Positions 6,669 to 12,550 of a stretch of DNA of 12,550 nt are shown here, in pieces. The position numbers and the translations under genes are program-made. Within the stretch, counting starts at the first letter, position 1, and the number at the start of each line of letters is the position of its first letter. This DNA comes from an uncultured Sulfurovum sp. (GTDB taxonomy: Bacteria > Campylobacterota > Campylobacteria > Campylobacterales > Sulfurovaceae): positions 1-12,550 of the forward strand of contig CAMZLC010000184.1 of the NCBI GenBank assembly GCA_947311605.1, given 5' to 3'. The notes below the pieces were generated by a model, which saw only the letters and a list, made by a program, of their open reading frames with translations, did no database searches and was not told where the DNA came from.

Positions 6669-6674
6669 ATTATA
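6669..6674 (-). promoter_or_regulatory. Promoter of the DMT transporter, -10 TATAAT
   Basis: A perfect TATAAT on the minus strand begins 2 nt after the clc stop codon and 28 nt before the transporter ATG. No -35 is clear. It suggests that the transporter, and perhaps cca, can be transcribed independently of clc. Confidence 0.65.
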
Positions 6675-6676
6675 CG

Positions 6677-8113
6677 CTAAGTGTGGTTTGGGGGAGCCTC
6701 TTTTTTCTTTTTCTTTTCTATTTTTTCTCTGTTGGCACGCTTGAGCCTGCGGAGGCGTATCTGGCGCTGTATCTCTCGGAACTGCTTGGCATTGGCTTCG
6801 GTCAGAGAGACGCTGGAGTGCTCGATATCCTCTCCATACTCTATATCCAGAAGACCTGACTTGCTCATGGAGATCTTTTGGGAGGGGAACACAGAGCGAT
6901 GACCTAGAACCAAAAAGCTGATGGCAATAGAGACGGCCGCATAGTGTGCGACATCCATCCCAAAAAGCTCCATCGCCATAATGATCGCTGCAATAGGCGC
7001 ATTGGTGGCACCAGCCAGCACAGAGACAAACCCCAGCGCAGCGAAGAGCGCCAGCTGATGTTCTCCGCCAAACAGACCGCCAAAGAAGTGCCCACTTGTC
7101 GCACCGATATAGAAGATTGGTGTGACGATGCCCCCGCTACCACCTGAGCCCAGCGTGACCGCAGTATAGAAGATCTTGACGATAGAGGTATACCAGGGGA
7201 TATCCGCGGATACGCTACCTTCAAAGCGAAGAGAGTCAGAGATGGTGTCCAGACCCAATCCAAAAAAGCTGTCTCCTACGATAAAAGAGAGCAATACCAG
7301 TAACAGTCCTGCCCCAAAAGCCTTTTTGTAGGGATTCATGGGAATCTTTTCTACGATACTCTCTGCTTGTTTCAGGGTCGCGACGATCAGATAGGCCACA
7401 AGTCCAAAGAAGATACCACCGATTGCCACCTTGGCGATCAGTACCACATCGATGAAAAAGTGCTGAAAATAGCTGATATCATAATAGGTATAGGTCGCTC
7501 CAAGGTACTGTGCGGTAAAAAAGGCGGTAAAACCGGCAATGATGGAGGGAAGCAACAGGTCATACATCAGTGTGCCGACGATCAGGACTTCGATACCAAA
7601 AATAGCACCAGCGATGGGTGTACCAAAAACGGTAGCAAACCCTGCACTGATACCGCACACGACCAGTTTTTTACGATCCTTTTTTGAGAAATGGAGCAGA
7701 TCCGAAATGACCGAGGCTGTACCGGCACCGATTTGGGCACCTGGCCCCTCTTTTCCGGCAGAGCCTCCGGAGAAAAGGGTGACAATCGTTGCCAAAAGCT
7801 TGACAGGGATCACTGCAATATCAATATGCCCACTCTTCTTGTGTACCGCTTCGATGACCTTTTCTGTGCCATGTCCTTTGGCATCTGGGGCAAATGTGCG
7901 TGTCAGCCAGACACTGAGCATCAGCCCCAATGGCAATAGATAGTAGTAGTGAAAAGGGAAGATGCTTCTGCGTGCTTCAGAGTAATGGAGTAGACTGAGA
8001 AAGAGGGTGACAGTGCCACCAATGAGTACGCCCACAACACTTGCCAGAAATGTCCACTTTACCACACTGGCAATAATGGATGACTGCTCTACAAGGTTTT
8101 TGGAAGGGCTCAT
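6677..8113 (-). CDS. ClC-family chloride channel or H+/Cl- exchanger
   Basis: Inner-membrane ClC protein of 478 residues. Seen: the GKEGP signature (120-124) with the gating glutamate Glu122, GISAGFATVFGTPIAGAIFGIE (154-175), GSGGSGGIVTP (322-332) and SVLAGATNAPIAAIIMAMELFG (364-385), all in family order. At the central-anion motif it reads GHGTE (80-84) instead of GSGIP of E. coli ClcA. By eye Glu175 aligns with E. coli Glu202 and Val176 with the internal proton-transfer Glu203. A mainly cytoplasmic, charged and lysine-rich tail (about 405-478) replaces any CBS domains. The start ATG at 8111-8113 has only a weak ribosome binding site, and a TATAAT lies 35 nt upstream. It is divergent from argD. 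Whether it is a channel or an exchanger cannot be decided here. Confidence 0.93.
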   Translation of the reverse strand: MSPSKNLVEQSSIIASVVKWTFLASVVGVLIGGTVTLFLSLLHYSEARRSIFPFHYYYLLPLGLMLSVWLTRTFAPDAKGHGTEKVIEAVHKKSGHIDIAVIPVKLLATIVTLFSGGSAGKEGPGAQIGAGTASVISDLLHFSKKDRKKLVVCGISAGFATVFGTPIAGAIFGIEVLIVGTLMYDLLLPSIIAGFTAFFTAQYLGATYTYYDISYFQHFFIDVVLIAKVAIGGIFFGLVAYLIVATLKQAESIVEKIPMNPYKKAFGAGLLLVLLSFIVGDSFFGLGLDTISDSLRFEGSVSADIPWYTSIVKIFYTAVTLGSGGSGGIVTPIFYIGATSGHFFGGLFGGEHQLALFAALGFVSVLAGATNAPIAAIIMAMELFGMDVAHYAAVSIAISFLVLGHRSVFPSQKISMSKSGLLDIEYGEDIEHSSVSLTEANAKQFREIQRQIRLRRLKRANREKIEKKKKKEAPPNHT

Positions 8114-8148
8114 GGCGTTACTTTATTAAATTAATCTGTATCTTTTCT

Positions 8149-8154
8149 ATTATA
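8149..8154 (-). promoter_or_regulatory. clc promoter, extended -10 TGCTATAAT
   Basis: The minus strand has TATAAT preceded by TGC, an extended -10. Transcription would start near 8142, about 29 nt before the clc ATG. No -35 hexamer is evident. Confidence 0.7.
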
Positions 8155-8229
8155 GCACTCTGAAGATGATAGGGATATGAATTTTTGGTTCTTCTGTGGA
8201 CTATTTCTATTTCTATAGCCAAGTTTGGG

Positions 8230-8235
8230 TATAAT
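8230..8235 (+). promoter_or_regulatory. Promoter of the argD-tolC-midA operon, -10 TATAAT
   Basis: TTTGGGTATAAT resembles the rnpB promoter in this window (TTTTGGTATAAT). The start would be near 8242, giving a leader of about 50 nt. An AAGGA ribosome binding site at 8282-8286 precedes the ATG at 8293. No arginine operator was recognised. Confidence 0.72.
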
Positions 8236-8292
8236 CACGTCTATTTATTACTGTGGTAATAGCACGTTTCAGGTTTTACTCAAGGAAAAAAG

Positions 8293-9477
8293 ATGACAGC
8301 AGCAACTTTAGATCAGACATTTGTGCTCTCCTCATACGGCCGTAACAATACCAGCTTTGTAGAAGGAAAGGGTGCCAGACTCTATGACGAGAGCGGCAAA
8401 GAGTATATTGATTTTGCCTCGGGCATTGGTGTGAGCAGCGTGGGGCATGGCAATCCTCTGTTGACAGAGGCTATCTGTACCCAGGCCAAAGCGCTGATCC
8501 ATACCTCCAATCTGCAGGTCATCGCACCGCAGGCGGAGCTGGCAGAGCGGATCGTCTCCCTCAGCGGTTATGATATGCGCTGCTTCTTTGGCAATTCTGG
8601 CGCAGAGGCCAACGAAGCGGCGATCAAGATCGCTCGTAAGCATGGGGAAACATGCTTTGAGAAAAAGCGTTACAAGGTGATTACACTGGAGCACTCTTTT
8701 CACGGCAGAACGATCACCACGGTCAAGGCAACAGGGCAGGAGAGTTTTCACTCTCCTCACTTCTCTCCCTATCCCGATGGTTTTCTCTATGTGAGCCAGA
8801 TCGATGCAGTGTATGAGGCGATCGATGACGAGACCGTAGCGGTGATGATCGAGCTGGTGCAGGGCGAAGGGGGAGTGCATCCTTTTGACAAAGAGGAGAT
8901 ACAGCGTCTTGCCCGGATATTAAAAGAGAGAGAGATACTTCTGATCGTGGATGAGGTGCAGACAGGGATCTATCGTACCGGTGCTTTCCTTGCTTCACAT
9001 CTGTATGAGATAGAACCGGATATCATTACCTTGGCGAAGGGGCTGGCCGGTGGTGTGCCGATCGGCGTGGCGATGACATCGCTCAAGGATATCTTTGAGC
9101 CGGGGGACCACGGCAGTACCTTTGGGGGCAACTTCCTGAGCACCAGAGCTGGGCTGACGGTGCTGGCAATACTGGAGGAGGAGCGAGCATCAGGGGACTT
9201 GGCAACGCGTATTGAGCAGTTCGATGTCTACCTGACAACATTGCAGAAGCAGTATGCCCATCTTTTTACGGCAGAGGTGGGGTTGGGATTGATGCTTGGT
9301 CTGCGTGCGGTCAACAGTGAGGTGCAGCAAAAAGTACTCGCAGCAGCGTTTGAAGCGGGTGTGATCGCACTCAGAGCAGGCAGGAACACCGTACGATTCT
9401 TGCCGCCATTGACGATAACAAAAGAGGAAATCGATGAAGGATTTAAGCGTTTTGAAAAAGCTATTACTGCTCTCTAG
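8293..9477 (+). CDS. argD: Acetylornithine aminotransferase (class III, PLP)
   Basis: Cytoplasmic PLP enzyme of arginine synthesis that makes N-acetylornithine from the semialdehyde and glutamate; family members often also act on succinyl-DAP semialdehyde in lysine synthesis. Seen: YIDFASGIGVSSVGHGNP (38-55), the cofactor phosphate motif NSGAEANEAAIK (101-112), SFHGRT (135-140), the glutamate-containing ELVQGEGG (187-194), IVDEVQTG (218-225, Asp220 contacting the PLP pyridine nitrogen), the Schiff-base lysine in TLAKG (Lys249) and GDHGSTFGGN (271-280). Length 394 is normal. First gene of a plus-strand operon: the downstream tolC-like gene starts inside its last 44 bp. Specificity between ArgD and closely related omega-aminotransferases is inferred from overall similarity. 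Confidence 0.92.
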   Translation: MTAATLDQTFVLSSYGRNNTSFVEGKGARLYDESGKEYIDFASGIGVSSVGHGNPLLTEAICTQAKALIHTSNLQVIAPQAELAERIVSLSGYDMRCFFGNSGAEANEAAIKIARKHGETCFEKKRYKVITLEHSFHGRTITTVKATGQESFHSPHFSPYPDGFLYVSQIDAVYEAIDDETVAVMIELVQGEGGVHPFDKEEIQRLARILKEREILLIVDEVQTGIYRTGAFLASHLYEIEPDIITLAKGLAGGVPIGVAMTSLKDIFEPGDHGSTFGGNFLSTRAGLTVLAILEEERASGDLATRIEQFDVYLTTLQKQYAHLFTAEVGLGLMLGLRAVNSEVQQKVLAAAFEAGVIALRAGRNTVRFLPPLTITKEEIDEGFKRFEKAITAL

Positions 9478-10633
9478 TCTGATAACAGCGGTGCATGTGA
9501 CAGCAGGAAGTGATCTGGAGAATTACCTGACGCAGGAAAAAAACCTGATCTTTGACTACCAGGAGATGAAAAATCAGCTTGAGATGGACAAGCTGCATGA
9601 CAGCTGGATCTCTCCCATAACGATAAGCTATCAGGAGAACTGGACGACACAACCACGCAGCGGCACCACCTCAAACTCGGCGTTCAGTATCGGTATTGAT
9701 CAACCGATCTTCAGATCAGGGGGTATTTACTATGCGATCAAATACTCTGATGCACTCAGGGATGCCAACAGCCGCGAGATCGCTATGAAAAAAAGGGCGT
9801 TGATTGGGCAGGCCATTGATATTCTCTTTAGTATCAAAAAACTGAAACTCCAGACCCAAAAACTGAGGCTCATGGTCAAAAATGACACGATTGATATCAG
9901 GCGCAAGCAGGAGAGTTATGACGCAGGCATACTTGACAGTAGCTTTTTGGATCAGGCGATCCTCAAGCGCAATCAGGATACCTCGCAAATGCTCGATATC
10001 GAACTCAATCTGGCAAAACTCAGAAGCAGCTTTAGCCTATTGAGCAGAAAAAACCCGGACAGGCTCAGGGTGCCTCACCTCAAGATGATCTCTCTCAAGC
10101 ACTACAAGCACAACCATGCGGATGTGGCAACAAAGCGTCTCCGAGCTCTGGAAAAATCCTACAGCAGCAAGATGACCTGGGCAAAATACCTTCCCACATT
10201 TTCTGTGAACGCACGATACACCAATACCAACCGTCATGTGCCGGGCATGGATGATGACTACAGTACCTATGGGTTTAAAATCTCTGTACCACTGAATATC
10301 AACAGTGCAACGGATATTGAGTCGAGCAGGGTCAGCTATATGCAGTCCATGACAGAGCTTCAGGACAGCCGCAGATCCGTGGGTTTGGAGTATGCGATTG
10401 TACGTAAAAGTATCGCCATTCTCAATAGAAAAAGTGCGCTTGCGAGAAAAGATGAGCAACTTTATAGCAGGCTTTACAATAGAACCAAAGATCTGGTCAA
10501 GGCAGGAGAAAAGACCCAAGAGGATGCCCAGACGATGCATAACTCTCTCAAGATCAAGAAGCTTGACCGAAGAATCTATGCCATAGAAAGGCAACAGCAG
10601 CTTCTGAAGCTGTATACCAAGGTAAGCCATTGA
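9434..10633 (+). CDS. TolC-family outer-membrane efflux protein
   Basis: Predicted outer-membrane/periplasmic channel of a tripartite exporter. Residues 1-24 are a signal peptide (KK, then LLLLSSLITAV, with cleavage after VTA). The mature part is mostly long polar helices, with two beta-like stretches in the two-repeat layout of outer-membrane factors: SAFSIGIDQPIFRSGGIYYA (76-95 region) and the corresponding YGFKISVPLNINSA (about 275-288). Mature length of roughly 375 is slightly short. The ATG start has AGAGGA 5 nt upstream, although this places it inside the argD end with a 44-bp overlap in another frame. Its stop overlaps the next start (TTGA). No pump is adjacent; an adaptor gene lies at 1725-2513 and might be its partner, which is inference only. 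Confidence 0.85.
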   Translation: MKDLSVLKKLLLLSSLITAVHVTAGSDLENYLTQEKNLIFDYQEMKNQLEMDKLHDSWISPITISYQENWTTQPRSGTTSNSAFSIGIDQPIFRSGGIYYAIKYSDALRDANSREIAMKKRALIGQAIDILFSIKKLKLQTQKLRLMVKNDTIDIRRKQESYDAGILDSSFLDQAILKRNQDTSQMLDIELNLAKLRSSFSLLSRKNPDRLRVPHLKMISLKHYKHNHADVATKRLRALEKSYSSKMTWAKYLPTFSVNARYTNTNRHVPGMDDDYSTYGFKISVPLNINSATDIESSRVSYMQSMTELQDSRRSVGLEYAIVRKSIAILNRKSALARKDEQLYSRLYNRTKDLVKAGEKTQEDAQTMHNSLKIKKLDRRIYAIERQQQLLKLYTKVSH

Positions 10634-11616
10634 CCTTCTCGCAGTATATGCAGGCATGGCTGTATGGAGAGAGGGGCTACTACAAGCATTTCAAGGCCAT
10701 AGGCAAGAGCGGGGATTTCTATACGGCAGTCAGTACCAGTGCCTTTTTTGGTGCCAGCATAGCCAACCATTTTTTTGCGCTGCTCTCTGAAAAAAAGGCA
10801 CCCAGAGATGGCTGGCTGGTCGAGATAGGTGCCCATCAGGGCTATCTGCTGTGTGACATGGTGCAATGGCTCTACAGTTGTGACCCTGCCTTGATCGAGA
10901 CACTGCATTTTGCTATCGTAGAGAGGCAGCCTGAGGTGCAGACGGCACAGAAAGCGTATATACAGAAGCGGTTTGGTGATGCAGTCAAGGTACATTTTTT
11001 TACCGATATTGCCGAGGTCAATGTGCCCTATGCTTTTATTGTGGCCAATGAAATACTGGATGCTTTCCCTTGCGAGCTGTACAAGGACGAAAAGATCGCC
11101 ACGGTGGACGCACATGTGATTGGCTGGCAGGCTGCACCCGAAGCGCTGCGAGATTTTGCTCAAAAACACCGGCTTCGCACCGGGGAGATCGCTGTGGGCT
11201 ATAACGCATTTGCCCAAGAGATGGCAGGGGGTATCACGCATTTGGATTTTGTGACCTTTGACTATGGTGAAAGATATGTGCGTAATGACTTCTCTATTCG
11301 CATCTACCAGGCACATGAGACACTGCCGCTTTTTGATGAAGCACTGGTGCTGGCAGAAGCGTATCAAAAGGCCGATATAACCTATGATGTCAATTTTGCG
11401 CAGGTGATGGATGCATTTGAAGCAGAGGACTTTGAGACAGTGGCTTATGAGACCCAGGCAAGAGCGCTGGTGCGGTTTGGACTGATCGATATCCTGGAAC
11501 AGTATGCCAAGACCACCACGGAGATCAACTATCTTCGGGAGGCGGATAGGATCAAGACACTCATCTCACCTACGGTCATGGGTGACCGTTTCAAGATGGT
11601 ACATTTTAGGAAGTAG
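10630..11616 (+). CDS. MidA/NDUFAF7-family SAM-dependent methyltransferase
   Basis: Belongs to the DUF185/COG1565 family, whose mitochondrial member NDUFAF7 methylates an arginine of complex I; bacterial substrates are largely unknown. Seen: TFSQYMQAWLYGERGYY (2-18), GKSGDFYTAVSTSAFFG (25-41), the SAM-binding region LVEIGAHQGYLL (63-74), an acidic strand end IVER (96-99), and the family motif VANEILDAFPCEL (138-150). Length 328 is shorter than the usual 350-400. The TTG at 10630 is preferred over the ATG at 10648, because only the longer form contains the conserved TFSQYM start; AAGG (10619-10622) serves as the ribosome binding site. It overlaps the tolC stop by 4 bp and is thus the last gene of the operon. 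Its stop TAG directly abuts the stop of the convergent lipoprotein gene. Confidence 0.87.
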   Translation: MTFSQYMQAWLYGERGYYKHFKAIGKSGDFYTAVSTSAFFGASIANHFFALLSEKKAPRDGWLVEIGAHQGYLLCDMVQWLYSCDPALIETLHFAIVERQPEVQTAQKAYIQKRFGDAVKVHFFTDIAEVNVPYAFIVANEILDAFPCELYKDEKIATVDAHVIGWQAAPEALRDFAQKHRLRTGEIAVGYNAFAQEMAGGITHLDFVTFDYGERYVRNDFSIRIYQAHETLPLFDEALVLAEAYQKADITYDVNFAQVMDAFEAEDFETVAYETQARALVRFGLIDILEQYAKTTTEINYLREADRIKTLISPTVMGDRFKMVHFRK

Positions 11617-12072
11617 CTAGCCTCTTTTCAGTTTCTTGAGGATGGCACAGCGCTTGAGTGCACCCGCTTCTCCACCAAAGCGCTTGCTGTAGCGCTCAAA
11701 TTTTGTCTGACCTATCAAAGAGATGCACTCACTTTTGCTCATATTGGTTTGGAGTTTCGGAGCCGAAGCAGGGGTACTGACAGGCTGGCTGGTCACGACT
11801 TGTGTAGGCTGACCGGTTTCCTGGACAGTTCTTTGCGGCCCCAGGAGTTCGGGGTCTTTTTCTTTGGATCCCATGCTGTATGGCTCTGGTTTGAGTTTGT
11901 ATTTCCTCTCAGTCTGTGTAGTGTTGTAAAGTGTGCCGACAGGCTTGCTGATGGGGTTATTGGCATTCTCGTCTACTATAGGCTCTACGGGAATATGTCT
12001 GACACGCCGTACACAACCACTGGCAAGCAGCACAATTATACATCCGTATCCAAGATATCTCAGGTATTTCAT
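11617..12072 (-). CDS. Small lipoprotein with a two-cysteine C-terminal domain
   Basis: A 151-residue protein with a lipoprotein signal: basic start, hydrophobic GYGCIIVLLASGC and the lipobox cysteine Cys20. It is therefore probably lipid-anchored on the periplasmic side. Residues about 40-110 are rich in Pro, Thr, Gln and Ser and look unstructured. The C-terminal 40 residues form a compact basic segment, SKSECISLIGQTKFERYSKRFG (112-133) followed by GALKRC, with Cys116 and Cys142, which may form a disulfide. I associate this C-terminal pattern with uncharacterised Campylobacterota proteins from memory, so that is not proven. GGGGAG (12076-12081 region) precedes the ATG. No function can be assigned. 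acpS lies 56 bp upstream on the same strand. Confidence 0.8.
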   Translation of the reverse strand: MKYLRYLGYGCIIVLLASGCVRRVRHIPVEPIVDENANNPISKPVGTLYNTTQTERKYKLKPEPYSMGSKEKDPELLGPQRTVQETGQPTQVVTSQPVSTPASAPKLQTNMSKSECISLIGQTKFERYSKRFGGEAGALKRCAILKKLKRG

Positions 12073-12128
12073 CTCTCCCCTTCTTTGCTTTTTCTTGGTA
12101 TTTTACTTGATCTTGCTTAATACTGGAT

Positions 12129-12500
12129 TTAGGTAGTGTGTCTATTTGAATTGATGATGACCACCACCACCGCAATAGCAAATCCTCCGTCATGACTTAT
12201 GGAGAGCGAGGACTCTTGGATAGGGTGTAGGGTTGCTGCCTGCTCACTAAGGGTAAAGTAGGGTGCCCCTCTGGGATCTTTGGCGATATGAATATCATGA
12301 AACCCCAAACGGGATCCAATACCGCAGCCAAGTGCTTTGGCAATAGCCTCTTTTGCGGCCCAGAATCCTGCGAGTGATTCTGTCTTGTCGGCAAGCAGGA
12401 TCTCGCTGTCGTTGAGAAACCTTTTCTTAAACGTATCGCCATGCCTGTCGAGTGCCTGTGCGATACGCGTTATCTCGATAATATCTGTTCCTACTTTCAT
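12129..12500 (-). CDS. acpS: Holo-[acyl-carrier-protein] synthase
   Basis: Transfers 4'-phosphopantetheine from CoA to the serine of acyl carrier protein, in the cytoplasm. The protein is 123 residues, normal for AcpS. Seen: GTDIIEI (4-10, with Mg-binding Asp6), KRFLNDSE (26-33), the FWAAKEAIAKALG motif (46-58, Mg-binding Glu51) and SISHDGGFAIAVVVV (100-114). The last ten residues after the Val run are an extra polar tail. The ATG is at 12498-12500; no Shine-Dalgarno is visible, and TACACT lies 6 nt before the ATG. The preceding minus-strand gene ends 18 bp upstream, so readthrough is possible. Confidence 0.95.
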   Translation of the reverse strand: MKVGTDIIEITRIAQALDRHGDTFKKRFLNDSEILLADKTESLAGFWAAKEAIAKALGCGIGSRLGFHDIHIAKDPRGAPYFTLSEQAATLHPIQESSLSISHDGGFAIAVVVVIINSNRHTT

Positions 12501-12506
12501 GCAGGT

Positions 12507-12512
12507 AGTGTA
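12507..12512 (-). promoter_or_regulatory. Possible -10 for a leaderless acpS transcript
   Basis: The minus strand reads TACACT, then ACCTGC, then the acpS ATG. The same 6-nt spacing and absence of a ribosome binding site are seen at cca. The hexamer is imperfect, so this is weak evidence. Confidence 0.28.
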
Positions 12513-12518
12513 GCAGAA

Positions 12519-12550
12519 TTAGATAAATATCCACTCTACGACTTTGGAGA
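12519..12550 (-). CDS. C-terminal tail of an upstream gene (cut by window edge)
   Basis: On the minus strand one frame entering from the right edge reads SKVVEWIFI and then stops at TAA (12521-12519), 18 bp before acpS. In some Campylobacterota fliL precedes acpS, but nine residues are too few to identify this gene. Another frame is also open here, so the coding call itself is tentative. Confidence 0.3.
   Translation of the reverse strand, partial: SKVVEWIFI

Noticed and set aside
12156..12174. Short ACC/GGT run resembling a microsatellite
   Set aside because: It encodes the Val run of the AcpS C-terminal strand, which is normal for that motif; only four or five units are present.

Overview
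The window reads as an ordinary chromosomal stretch of a Gram-negative bacterium, most likely a Campylobacterota member of the Sulfurovum/Nitratifractor type. The basis is inference: compact gene packing, strong TATAAT-like -10 boxes preceded by T-rich sequence and no clear -35, and lineage-typical versions of a MidA-type methyltransferase and a small Cys-containing lipoprotein. Genus is not proven. I see no phage, IS element, CRISPR array, toxin-antitoxin pair or defence locus.

Layout. Positions 1-787 (minus) hold thiD, cut by the left edge, preceded by a long leader (788-1090) with a TPP riboswitch (988-1087) and a REP-like pair of hairpins (862-903). Positions 1260-1666 (plus) are rnpB, the RNase P RNA. 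Positions 1725-4261 (plus) hold a short membrane-fusion/adaptor protein translationally coupled to a cytoplasmic molybdopterin oxidoreductase. Positions 4296-8113 (minus) hold cca, a DMT-type transporter and a ClC chloride channel/transporter. The divergent region 8114-8292 separates clc from a plus-strand operon of argD, a TolC-family outer-membrane protein and a MidA-type methyltransferase (8293-11616), with overlapping gene ends. This operon meets, with no spacer, a minus-strand lipoprotein gene (11617-12072), preceded by acpS (12129-12500) and the last codons of one more minus-strand gene.

How the genes work together. thiD makes HMP-pyrophosphate for thiamine synthesis and is probably repressed by TPP through the riboswitch. 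rnpB and cca both serve tRNA maturation. argD serves arginine (and possibly lysine/DAP) synthesis. The adaptor and TolC proteins are two parts of a tripartite exporter, but no inner-membrane pump lies in the window. acpS activates acyl carrier protein.

The most interesting signal is the thiD leader. Its segments are complementary in a way that suggests a long-range translational OFF switch, with the 3' arm of riboswitch P1 pairing with an anti-Shine-Dalgarno segment about 150 nt upstream of the ribosome binding site, and a REP-like doublet enclosed between the two halves. The rest is mainly housekeeping with modest oddities.
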